Source: a virus
Length of the DNA stretch: 29,780 nt
IMG/VR virus record: IMGVR_UViG_3300047497_000277
Span: 1-29,780 of that record
Direction: 5' to 3' (one strand)
A program made the position numbers and the translations under genes. A model generated the notes under the pieces. It ran no database searches, was not told the DNA's origin, and saw only the letters and a program-made list of their open reading frames with translations. Positions 22,804 through 29,780 of this stretch are shown in pieces; position 1 is the stretch's first letter; the number at the start of each line of letters is the position of its first letter.

Positions 22804-23382
22804 CTAAGCCGCGCGTTTGCGGGAGGTGGGGGCGACGGCGTTGTCGAGGGTGAAGCTCATGGCGGCGGTCGTCGCATCCAGCTTGCGCGCGGTCAGGGTC
22901 GTTCCCGATTGGTCGACATTGGTCAACACCGACAGCATACCGTAGAGCAACTGCGCCAGGGTGCCCGGCTGTCCGTTGGCGGCATAGCTTTCGGTCAGGG
23001 TGTTGACCAAAATGCCGAGCGCGGCGCCCGCCGTTCCAGCCGCGGCGTGGCCGGACAGGCCGGCATCCAGCACGTCGCCGGCGACCGCGGTAATGTCGGG
23101 AGGCTGCAGCTGCAGCCCCAACGTCGCGGTGCCGTCGATATAGCGATCGCCGGCCGCGCTCAGACCCGCCCCGGCATCGACCTGCCAGATCGCCTCGCCG
23201 GCGGCGGCGGGATCGTAGGTGAATTTATACGCGCCCTGCCCCACTTCGGAGATCGCCGGCGGCGCGACGTCGGAATTGTCGGAAAGCTTCTTGAAAAACA
23301 CGAAGCCCGGCGTCAACCCCGCCACCCGCGCCCCACCGGCCGTGCTGTCGCGCACCACAAAACTAAACGGAATAGCGGTCAT
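22804..23382 (-). CDS. Tail fiber accessory beta-domain protein
   Basis: 192 residues from MTAIPFSFVVRDSTAG. I choose the ATG at 23382 because it overlaps the fiber gene's stop (ATGA) and has AAGGG upstream; the longer frame to 23460 reads back through the fiber gene. The N-terminal half is an Ig-like beta sandwich (RVAGLTPGFVFFKKLSDNSD, GQGAYKFTYDPAAAGEAIWQ), similar to upper-baseplate/BppU-like N-domains. A helical Ala-rich middle follows (HAAAGTAGAALGILVNTL). The C-terminus MSFTLDNAVAPTSRKRAA has the strand typical of phage baseplate accessory proteins. Likely a partner of the esterase fiber. Confidence 0.6.
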   Translation of the reverse strand: MTAIPFSFVVRDSTAGGARVAGLTPGFVFFKKLSDNSDVAPPAISEVGQGAYKFTYDPAAAGEAIWQVDAGAGLSAAGDRYIDGTATLGLQLQPPDITAVAGDVLDAGLSGHAAAGTAGAALGILVNTLTESYAANGQPGTLAQLLYGMLSVLTNVDQSGTTLTARKLDATTAAMSFTLDNAVAPTSRKRAA

Positions 23383-25868
23383 GATCGCGCCCTTTTGAGT
23401 TGATGGGATGGGGTCGTGGGGGTGGTGGGGGACAAAGCAACAATCACTTGTATTGCCCAAGTGGCGGCCGTTGCTTGATCGCCATGATCGTTCGGATGCA
23501 GCAAATCTGCGCTGCGCTGAAGAAATGGGCGCCGCTGGAAATAGTTGTACGGGCCTAGCGGGTTGGAATGAAAAATCGTTGTCCCGTTCGCGAGTTCCGC
23601 CATTGCCGCGTCGTAAGCGATCAGACGCCCGGAATTCTGAACGCTATACGAACCGGACGCTTCGCCCTGAAACATCGGGCCGAGCAGATGGACGGCCTTC
23701 AGCGTCGAAATATGCGCGAACAGATACGCGATGATTGACGCGTAATTTGACTGATAGGTTGATGGCGGGGTCGCTACTCCGGTTTGCGCATCATTCGCCC
23801 CGAGATTTGAGACGATCCGCGTAACGCCCGCCGCCGAGAGGGTCGCAACAGCGGCAGGCAAATTCGATCCGCTCGGAAGCCAGTCGTTCGTCGAAGTTCC
23901 CGATATAGCAAGATCAAGAGAAAAACTTAATCCGCCGCCGGTCGCCGTGGTGTTCGTCCCGCCGTACCATTCTTTCGACGGCATTCCGAAATTAAGCTGG
24001 TCGATCATCGCCGCAAACGGGCTTTCGATGGTCGAATACGATCCCGCTTCGATGGAATCTCCGATGCCGCCGACGATTTCGAGGTTTGCCGCCGCCATCG
24101 TCGTCACACTGATTTGCGTCGAATAAACCGTCGTGCTCGATACGGTGTCGGTATAAGCCTGCGTGTAGAAATACGAGGTCGCCGGTGTGCGCCCGGTATC
24201 GATATAGCTTTCGGCCGTCGCGCCGCTGATTGCTGACCCGAGCGAACCGCCGCTTGTCGAGCGATACCATTGGAAGGTAAAGCTCCCGCTGCCGCCCGTC
24301 GCTTCGGTCGAGGAAAGCTGAACCGTCTGTGCGCCGACATAGGTCGCATAGGCGATGCCCGCGCCGCTCGCCGTGTTGACCACGCACGAGGCGCTATGGT
24401 TGGCGCTGAATGCTCCGGTTCCGGTCGCCGTCAGCGTCTTCGTCGTGCCGCCCGCGCCGCTCGCCGGGGTGTAGGTGAAGGTTTGCGGCGTGCTCGCGTT
24501 GACCGACGTAAAGGTCAACGACGATGGGGTAAATGTGCCGCCGCCGCTTGCGTCCGAAAGTGTGATCGTTTCATTCGACGCCGAAGTGCCGTTCAGCGTC
24601 ACGGTGTAATTGCCGGTCGCCACGCTCGGGACCGTCGTTTGCGACGACGGCGTCAGCGTAAAATTCGTTGCCGACGTGTTGGTTACCGCGCACGATGCTG
24701 TGTGTGTCGCGCTGAATCCGCCAGATGCTGTCGCGCTCAATGTGAGCGTTTCCGTTGGATCGCTCAAAGCAGGCGTGTAGGTGAACGTCTGCGGCGATGC
24801 TGTCGTGAACGTCAAGATGGACGGGGTGAACGTCCCGCCATTGCCGCCATCCGAAAGGGCGATCGAGGTTGAAGCGGACGGAACACCGTTCGGCGTAATC
24901 GTGTAACTGCCGGTCGGAACACCGACGTTTGTACTTTGACTTGATGGCGTAAACGTGAAGTCGGTTGCCGATCCGACCGAGGTCGTGAAAGAGAACTCGT
25001 TGGACCAAACAATCGCGCCCGTGCTGTTGGTCGCGGTTTGAATGTTATAATAGGTCGTCGAAGATGCGAGCCCGGTATAATTGACTGTCAGCCCCGTTGC
25101 ACCGCTGACAAGGTTCGATGTCTGCGGGACGAAATTGACGTTGTTGGCGCGGTACATCTGATAGGTGTACGGCCCCGTCCCGCCTGTCGCGCCGGTGCTT
25201 GTGATCGTCGCGGAGTTCCCGGTTATGCTCGATGCACTTAGAGTACCACCGGCAAGCGAAGAGTTTCCGGTAACTTGCAGATTGTCGATGGCGTAGCTTG
25301 ATGCGCCGGCATTATAGAATCCGGCATAACCGGCCGCCGTGACCGAACTATCAGTTTCGTTGACCTGATAAGACCCCGGCTCGGTCGTGCCAGCCGTCCA
25401 GACCTTGAGGCTGATCGTCGTGCCAATTGCCGCCGCGCGGATGCTGATAGCGGTTCCTGCGATATAGGAATAGCCCGTGTTCTGCACGCCGCCGACCGTG
25501 GAAAGCGAACCGGAGACGCACTTGTAAAGCTGAACTTGTACTGTTCCGCCGACGAAATTAACGAGCCAAACATAATAGTTTTGCGCCGCAGAATCACTGC
25601 GGATGATTGGCTGTATACCAAGGTTGTTGACCAGCGATTTCGTAACGTAAGCGATCGACATGTCGGCGGTCGCGGGGATTGAAACACCACTACCGCCAAG
25701 CAAGAGAACCTTGCCGCCGTCAGTTTGAGACGGGTTTTGAAAATCATTTGGGGACGAGTAGGCCGCGCCATCGGCGACGACGCTCCATGTCCCTGAAATC
25801 GCCGTGAACCAAGCGGGCAGCGCGCCCGCTGTATCGGCGTCGAAGTCGTCAGCGAAGAATAAGTTCAT
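23379..25868 (-). CDS. Receptor-binding tail fiber with SGNH/GDSL esterase domain
   Basis: An 829-residue adhesin-like protein. Residues 1-200 form a jelly-roll/LamG-like domain (NLFFADDFDADTAGALPAWF, then SYQVNETDSSVTAAGYAGFY). An FnIII-like domain follows at about 205-295, two tandem Ig-like repeats at about 297-396 and 397-500 (each starting xDFTFTPSSQ/NFTLTPSSQ and containing GGTFTPSxLTFT), and another FnIII-like domain at about 500-590. The last ~230 residues are an SGNH hydrolase: block I GGIGDSIEAG with nucleophile Ser near 606, block III LGANDAQTG, and block V DLLHPNDHG with the Asp-His pair. It probably deacetylates or de-esterifies a surface polysaccharide during adsorption. It lies between terminase and portal, followed by an accessory protein through an ATGA overlap. 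Confidence 0.8.
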   Translation of the reverse strand: MNLFFADDFDADTAGALPAWFTAISGTWSVVADGAAYSSPNDFQNPSQTDGGKVLLLGGSGVSIPATADMSIAYVTKSLVNNLGIQPIIRSDSAAQNYYVWLVNFVGGTVQVQLYKCVSGSLSTVGGVQNTGYSYIAGTAISIRAAAIGTTISLKVWTAGTTEPGSYQVNETDSSVTAAGYAGFYNAGASSYAIDNLQVTGNSSLAGGTLSASSITGNSATITSTGATGGTGPYTYQMYRANNVNFVPQTSNLVSGATGLTVNYTGLASSTTYYNIQTATNSTGAIVWSNEFSFTTSVGSATDFTFTPSSQSTNVGVPTGSYTITPNGVPSASTSIALSDGGNGGTFTPSILTFTTASPQTFTYTPALSDPTETLTLSATASGGFSATHTASCAVTNTSATNFTLTPSSQTTVPSVATGNYTVTLNGTSASNETITLSDASGGGTFTPSSLTFTSVNASTPQTFTYTPASGAGGTTKTLTATGTGAFSANHSASCVVNTASGAGIAYATYVGAQTVQLSSTEATGGSGSFTFQWYRSTSGGSLGSAISGATAESYIDTGRTPATSYFYTQAYTDTVSSTTVYSTQISVTTMAAANLEIVGGIGDSIEAGSYSTIESPFAAMIDQLNFGMPSKEWYGGTNTTATGGGLSFSLDLAISGTSTNDWLPSGSNLPAAVATLSAAGVTRIVSNLGANDAQTGVATPPSTYQSNYASIIAYLFAHISTLKAVHLLGPMFQGEASGSYSVQNSGRLIAYDAAMAELANGTTIFHSNPLGPYNYFQRRPFLQRSADLLHPNDHGDQATAATWAIQVIVALSPTTPTTPSHQLKRARS

Positions 25869-25958
25869 TTATTGGCACCGAGATGCTACGATTTTTTGAA
25901 AGTAAGGTGAAATGAAATAATCTTCGGATACACATTACAGCTAAGTGGGGCGATTTTC

Positions 25959-26117
25959 ATGATCTCTCTAATCGTGCTGTTAATCCTGAACTATAATTTA
26001 ATTCTCTCAGTCGAGCGTTACCACAAGCGTGAATATGAATTATATTTGTCGACTTGGATCGCCGAGGAGTGCGTTCACGATGAGTTAGAAGACTGGGCTT
26101 GGAAGGCTGATTGGTGA
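25959..26117 (+). CDS. Possible 52-residue single-pass membrane peptide
   Basis: An ATG at 25959 opens 52 codons to TGA at 26117. The product has a hydrophobic start (MISLIVLLILNYNLILSV), a basic patch (ERYHKREYE) and an acidic, Trp-rich tail (EECVHDELEDWAWKADW), which reads like a genuine small membrane protein rather than random sequence. It lies alone on the plus strand in the AT-rich 265-base gap between the fiber and acyltransferase genes. A GGGG about nine bases upstream is at best a weak ribosome site. Unknown function; could be chance. Confidence 0.3.
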   Translation: MISLIVLLILNYNLILSVERYHKREYELYLSTWIAEECVHDELEDWAWKADW

Positions 26118-26133
26118 GAGCCTACAGAGGTGG

Positions 26134-27159
26134 TTAGCGTATCCTAAATAGACGCCGAGACAGTCTTATGCCGGGGCGATCCACAAATTTATGCGACGTC
26201 CAAGACACCCCTAGTACAGCGGCAACCGACCCAAACCCGTAAATTAGCAGCGGATGAAACGACTGCATCGCAGCATGTCTCACCAGCAGCAGAACGGGTA
26301 TCTGCACGAGATAGATCGAATAAGATACGTTGCCCAACCAATGCAGCACCCTAACCGACAGTGTCCGGGCGCAACCGCCGCGATTATCCGAAAGCGCCGC
26401 CACCAGACAAACCTCAACGGCGATTGCAGCTAAATCGCAGCGCGCCAAGACCGCTACCGCCAGCATTGCTATCAAGAGCAACACCATCCGGTCTCGTGAA
26501 ACCCAAGCAGGAAAGCCGCCACGCGCTAGTGAAATTCCGATTCCAAATTCAGCAAAACAACGCACAATAGGAAACCAGCTATTCACGAAAACTATATCCA
26601 TCGACCACGCGTGTCGCCATGACACCCAGACGATCGCGCTGCCGCAAAAACAGACCATTAATGCGGCTAAGCTGGGTTTTCTCAGCCCGATTATTGCAAA
26701 AACCGGAAAGAGAAGGCTAGCGGCCCATTCAGTACTGATCGACCAATCTGGTGGGTTCAATAAAGTCGAAGACGCCGGAAGTACATTCCATCGCTGCACG
26801 AGTGCCGCTTCGCTAACGATGAAGAACCACCACCTGAAATGAATGCCCTGAACCGCCAAGATTAGAAGGCAAGCGCCCAGCACAACCCAGTGCAGCGGAA
26901 AGAGCCTTCCGAAACGCTTTCCGATGAAATTTAAATAGGTCCGAAAACCGAAAGAACCCGAGAACTCAGGGCCATGCCGTCGCCCCAAAATGTAACCGCT
27001 GAGCACAAAGAAGAAATCAACGGCCAAATAGCCCCGGTTCACTATGGGAAGGTCATCCCAACCAGGCACCGGCGACCATTTTCCGAGGTGGAAGATCAAA
27101 ACCCACAGCGCGAATATTCCGCGCATTGCGGTTAGGGATTTGATTTCCTGCATTCGCAT
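26134..27159 (-). CDS. Acyltransferase-3 family membrane protein
   Basis: A 341-residue polytopic membrane enzyme of the acyltransferase-3 family (OafA/NodX-like), which transfers acetyl or other acyl groups to surface sugars. The N-terminal signature is LTAMRGIFALWVLIFHLGKW, with the RG...H pattern and likely catalytic His around residue 24. The loop GYLAVDFFFVLSGYILGRRH is the second hallmark. About ten hydrophobic segments follow, including a late WLGNVSYSIYLVQIPVLLLV. ATG at 27159 or 27153 (MQEIKSL); neither has a strong ribosome site. It sits between terminase and the esterase fiber and appears more AT-rich than the virion genes. Likely a lysogenic-conversion gene altering host polysaccharide; the sugar is unknown. 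Confidence 0.85.
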   Translation of the reverse strand: MRMQEIKSLTAMRGIFALWVLIFHLGKWSPVPGWDDLPIVNRGYLAVDFFFVLSGYILGRRHGPEFSGSFGFRTYLNFIGKRFGRLFPLHWVVLGACLLILAVQGIHFRWWFFIVSEAALVQRWNVLPASSTLLNPPDWSISTEWAASLLFPVFAIIGLRKPSLAALMVCFCGSAIVWVSWRHAWSMDIVFVNSWFPIVRCFAEFGIGISLARGGFPAWVSRDRMVLLLIAMLAVAVLARCDLAAIAVEVCLVAALSDNRGGCARTLSVRVLHWLGNVSYSIYLVQIPVLLLVRHAAMQSFHPLLIYGFGSVAAVLGVSWTSHKFVDRPGIRLSRRLFRIR

Positions 27160-27223
27160 GGATTAACACGGCGGGCGGCGGGTCGCTATCGTGGATTGCG
27201 GCGGCGGTCGCGGCATATCGGCG

Positions 27224-28489
27224 TTATCGCGTGCGCCCGGCGCGGTCGCGGTAGAAATCGAGCAGGCCGGTGTCGGCGGGTTCAAGTTTCAGTTCGGTGA
27301 CGGCCCAGACCAGCGCGTCGACGCGGTCGGGGGAGCCCTCGCCGGAGGTGGGGGACCAGTTGCACATTTGATCCTCCAGGGTTGGAAATGCGCCGGCGTG
27401 CTTGACGCGGTTTTGTTCGTACAGGGCGGAGACCGGTTCGGCGCGGGTTCGCTTGCCCTTCGAGGCGGTTACGCCCTTATAGGCGACATTGGGATCGACC
27501 GTGCGCAGCATGATCGCGACCATATCGCCGCCGTTGTTGGTTTCGCCGACGATGCGGTCGGCCTTGTGATCGGCATAAAGGTTGACGGCGCGGCGGCCCC
27601 ATTCATCCGGCGTGAAGCGGCCGGAGGCGTCGGCCAGCACATAGACCAGCCCGTCGACGCCCAGCCCCGCAACCACGATGCCGGTTTCGTCCGAACCCTG
27701 GCCGGCGGTGACGGCGGGGTCGATGGCGACGACGATGCGCTTCATCTGCGGCATGTCATCCGGGGCGACGCGGGCGGATTCGATGCCGGCGCGCGTCCAC
27801 AGCGCGCCGTCGGCCTGGTCCAGCAGCTCCGCCTCGATCTCCTGCCGGCCGAGGCGGGTGCCCTGGTATTTGGCGAGGATGACCGTCATGAAGGACGGGG
27901 CGAGGTTTTCCTGGTTGGCGAAGGTCGAGCCCCTGGTCAGAACGGTGGTCGGCGCGGCCGCCAGATCGCGGATCAGCCGGGTGGGCTTGGGCGTGGTGGT
28001 GACCACCACGCGAGGGCGCTCACCCAGGCGTAGACCGAACATCAGCATGTCCCAGGCGTGGGAATAGCGCCAGGACGACAGCTCGTCACACCAGGCGAAA
28101 TCATGCTGCGGCCCGCGCAAACGCTCGGGCTCGTCGGCGGAATAGCATTCGGCGACGGCGCCGTTCGGCCAGGTCAGCCGCCGCTTGGACGGCTCATATA
28201 TCGGTTGGCACCAGGGCGGCGAGACGGCCAGGATGCCGCTTTCGCCCTCGACCATCACGTTGCGCACATCGGCGGCGGTGGGCGCCACCAGGGCGATGCG
28301 CCGGGCGCGGCCGGCCTCGACCTCAGCGCCGACCGTTTGCGCGCCGGTGCGGGTTTTGCCGAAACCGCGGCCGGCGAGCAGCAGCCAAACCAGCCACGTG
28401 TCGGAGTCCGGCGGCAACTGCTCGCGCCGGGCGCGCCATTTCGACCAGTTCCAGAACAGCCGCAGCTTGTCCTCATAAGTCGGGGCCAT
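27224..28489 (-). CDS. terL: Terminase large subunit
   Basis: The DNA packaging motor, about 421 residues from MAPTYEDKLRLFWNWSKW; ATG at 28543 would add 18 residues and overlap the small subunit more, and neither has a good ribosome site. The ATPase half has Walker A LLLAGRGFGKTRTGA (residues about 36-50), LVAPTAADVRNVMVEG, Walker B DFAWCDELSSW and the coupling segment VVVTTTPKPTRLIRD. The nuclease half has VVAIDPAVTAGQGSDETGI (metal-binding Asp), DRIVGETNNGGDMV and a final DRVDALVWAVTELK aspartate. This is the GTA/HK97-like TerL type. It is normally followed by portal, but here by an acyltransferase and fiber genes. Confidence 0.93.
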   Translation of the reverse strand: MAPTYEDKLRLFWNWSKWRARREQLPPDSDTWLVWLLLAGRGFGKTRTGAQTVGAEVEAGRARRIALVAPTAADVRNVMVEGESGILAVSPPWCQPIYEPSKRRLTWPNGAVAECYSADEPERLRGPQHDFAWCDELSSWRYSHAWDMLMFGLRLGERPRVVVTTTPKPTRLIRDLAAAPTTVLTRGSTFANQENLAPSFMTVILAKYQGTRLGRQEIEAELLDQADGALWTRAGIESARVAPDDMPQMKRIVVAIDPAVTAGQGSDETGIVVAGLGVDGLVYVLADASGRFTPDEWGRRAVNLYADHKADRIVGETNNGGDMVAIMLRTVDPNVAYKGVTASKGKRTRAEPVSALYEQNRVKHAGAFPTLEDQMCNWSPTSGEGSPDRVDALVWAVTELKLEPADTGLLDFYRDRAGRTR

Positions 28490-28901
28490 CCGGCGCACCG
28501 AGGGCAGCCGTTCGTTTTCGGGCTGCGATGCGATCAAGCTCATCGGTGATTCGCCGCTCAAGTTCGGCCTCATCGGTGGGGCTGTGGGCAATGGCTTTAT
28601 GGGCGCTGGGGACGGTCATGTCGAAATTCTTTCGTTCCCGGTCCATCAGCAGGCACGCGACCCGGCAGACCGAGGCGAAACCGGCGATCAACCCGCCGCC
28701 GCCCAGCAGTCGGCCGAGGCTGCCGTCGTCCAGCGCGTCGATCATATGGCCCAGATGCCCGACCAGACACATGGCGGTGGCCCGCATGCCGGATAGATCG
28801 TCAAGATGCACCGCGGCCAGGCCATCGGCGGCGATCGGGCTTTGCTGCACGCTGCGCGCGTCCGGCGCACGACCGTGGGTCTGGCTGGATGTGCCGACCA
28901 T
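28473..28901 (-). CDS. Probable terminase small subunit / TerS-like protein
   Basis: 142 residues starting MVGTSSQTHGRAPDARS, with GAGG six bases before the ATG. It is largely helical: LSGMRATAMCLVGHLGHMID, then LIAGFASVCRVACLLMDRER, and a charged coiled-coil tail DEAELERRITDELDRIAARK. The helical core plus coiled coil fits small terminase oligomers that recognise packaging DNA, and its end overlaps the large subunit. There is no obvious HTH motif, so the call rests mainly on position. It is the first gene downstream of the TTGACA promoter at 28967-28995. Confidence 0.6.
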   Translation of the reverse strand: MVGTSSQTHGRAPDARSVQQSPIAADGLAAVHLDDLSGMRATAMCLVGHLGHMIDALDDGSLGRLLGGGGLIAGFASVCRVACLLMDRERKNFDMTVPSAHKAIAHSPTDEAELERRITDELDRIAARKRTAALGAPDGPDL

Positions 28902-28966
28902 GAGCGCCTCGATGGAATTTGGAAGGAATGTGCGGGCCGCGTCATCAACTCGTCGACCATGAATAA

Positions 28967-29018
28967 CGTGTACGCCGTTCGTTCGGATTTGTCAACGGGC
29001 ATTTTGTGATTTATCACA
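28967..29018 (-). promoter_or_regulatory. Late-operon promoter candidate with upstream dyad
   Basis: On the minus strand, TTGACA (28995-28990), a 17-base spacer and TACACG (28972-28967) precede the small terminase gene by about 65 bases. Ten bases upstream of the -35 is the dyad TGTGAT-TT-ATCACA (29005-29018), a plausible repressor or activator site. The -35 is consensus, the -10 weak, which suits a promoter needing activation. Confidence 0.45.
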
Positions 29019-29032
29019 TTTTTCTTTTCGGG

Positions 29033-29115
29033 CGTCGTTGCGAGGAGCAGAGCGACGCGGCAATCCAGGATTGGCGCCTGTTGCTTTGGATTGCCGCGCT
29101 GCGCTCGCAATGACG
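29033..29115. repeat. REP-like inverted repeat between repressor and terminase
   Basis: The left arm CGTCGTTGCGAGGAGCAGAG... (29033-29067) and right arm TGGATTGCCGCGCTGCGCTC... (29087-29115, ending GCAATGACG) are imperfect inverted copies separated by about 20 bases. This is the dispersed 'CGTCATTGCGAGCG...GCAATCCA' chromosomal repeat type, different in sequence from the one at 20671. It could also act as a leaky terminator for the repressor transcript. Confidence 0.75.
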
Positions 29116-29132
29116 AAAAGGCGGAAATGCCC

Positions 29133-29780
29133 CTAACGCCCGTTATATTTGCCCACGATGGCCTGGACCTCGGTCCATTCGGCGCGGGGGAGGGTGAAGT
29201 CTTCGGGGGGGTTGTATTGGCGCAGGCGCCAGTGGGCGTCGTCCCAACCCAGCAGGCGCTTGATGAGGACATGGGGAGTGCCGTCGGCCTCCTTGCGGAC
29301 CAGGATGACATCGGCGTTGCGGCGGGGCGGCAGAGCGGGGTGGATGAGCGCGATGTCGCCTTGCTCATAGGCGGGGCTCATCGATTCGCCGACGACATAG
29401 ACGCCGTAGCCGGACCGCACGGTCATCAGGGGGTCGGGCCGCATCATCTGCTGTATGGGGTCGGAGGAGACCAGCATGGCGCCGGCCGGCCCGCCCTGGG
29501 CCGCGCCGTAGACCGGGAAATCGCGTTCGGGCGGCTGCTGATTGGGTGTGGGCCGGCCGGGCGGGGCGGATGCGGATTCGCTGCCGGTCAGATGGGCGAC
29601 GGCGATGTCGAGGACGCGGGCCAAAGCCTCCAGCGTGGCATAGCGCGGGCTGGCGATGCGGCCATCGATGATGTCGCGCACGGCGGTGATGCCTAGGCCG
29701 GCGGCGAGCGACAGGCTGCGGGGATTATACCCCGCCTCGCGCATCAACCGATCCAGCCTTTGAGAGAGAATTTCGCTCAT
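29133..29780 (-). CDS. S24/LexA-type phage repressor
   Basis: A 215-residue CI-like repressor. The N-terminus is an HTH_3/XRE domain (residues about 5-66: RLDRLMREAGYNPRSLSLAA, LGITAVRDIIDGRIASP, LEALARVLDIAVAHLTG). A proline-rich linker (about 68-88) leads to an S24 self-cleavage domain with nucleophile Ser133 in GESMSPAYEQGD and Lys174 in HVLIKRLLG. A likely cleavage site is Ala99-Gly100, 33 residues before the serine, as in LexA-type proteins. It probably holds the lysogenic state and is inactivated during the SOS response. It starts at the last window base, so its promoter is not visible. It is transcribed in the same direction as the structural genes and ends ~230 bases before the small terminase. 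Confidence 0.88.
   Translation of the reverse strand: MSEILSQRLDRLMREAGYNPRSLSLAAGLGITAVRDIIDGRIASPRYATLEALARVLDIAVAHLTGSESASAPPGRPTPNQQPPERDFPVYGAAQGGPAGAMLVSSDPIQQMMRPDPLMTVRSGYGVYVVGESMSPAYEQGDIALIHPALPPRRNADVILVRKEADGTPHVLIKRLLGWDDAHWRLRQYNPPEDFTLPRAEWTEVQAIVGKYNGR

Noticed and set aside
22804-23460. Longer start for the accessory beta-domain protein
   Set aside because: The extra 26 residues read back into the fiber gene, whereas the ATG at 23382 overlaps the fiber stop and has an AAGGG site.
29091-29696. Plus-strand frame opposite the repressor
   Set aside because: No domain signal, while the minus strand has complete HTH and S24 motifs.

Overview
The window holds the structural half of a siphovirus-type prophage from a GC-rich bacterium, most likely an alphaproteobacterium. 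Almost every gene is on the minus strand, so the functional order runs from the right end (29780) to the left end (1). Head and tail gene order matches the Rhodobacter gene-transfer-agent (GTA) type of siphophage: terminase, portal, prohead protease, HK97-fold capsid, gp6-like adaptor, gp10-like protein, tail terminator, tail tube, tail chaperone, tape measure, DUF2460, DUF2163, NlpC/P60 peptidase, large tail hub, GTA_holin-type holin. No integrase, replication gene or tRNA is visible, so the early region and attachment sites are presumably beyond the right edge.

Right to left. 29780-28900: an S24/LexA-type repressor, a REP-like inverted repeat, a dyad plus a TTGACA promoter. 28901-27224: small and large terminase. 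27159-22152: a host-interaction block placed between terminase and portal: a membrane acyltransferase-3 protein, an 829-residue tail protein ending in an SGNH/GDSL esterase domain, a beta-domain accessory protein, and a probable fiber-tail adaptor. 22162-19822: portal and prohead protease. 19645-17682: accessory DNA between protease and capsid, comprising a two-gene cassette, a plus-strand ferritin-like diiron protein with its own promoter and terminator, and a DUF4760-like membrane protein with a broken start. 17476-13477: capsid, connectors and tail tube. 13475-12934: a lambda-like G/GT tail-chaperone pair read through a probable -1 frameshift. 12947-12336: a lipoprotein inserted before the tape measure. 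12277-8706: tape measure to NlpC/P60 peptidase. 8656-7756: a small unknown gene, then a PemK/MazF-like toxin with a 55-residue partner under a palindromic promoter. 7593-1385: a 1926-residue hub/fiber protein and a small assembly-protein candidate. 1388-1: a frameshifted remnant, a terminator, then the lysis group (small membrane protein, SleB-type hydrolase, holin).

The virion genes form one long leftward transcription unit with many ATGA overlaps. It is interrupted by at least three, probably four, accessory insertions, several with their own promoters or terminators. The late transcript must therefore cross intrinsic terminators near 15945, 12300, 7720 and 1225. The most interesting signals are the diiron cassette between protease and capsid, the tail esterase beside a membrane acyltransferase (a possible entry/exclusion pair), the autoregulated toxin module among tail genes, the paralogous beta-domain shared by tail tube and tail hub, and duplicated binding-type modules in the hub. 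All assignments come from reading translations and motifs; no database search was run.
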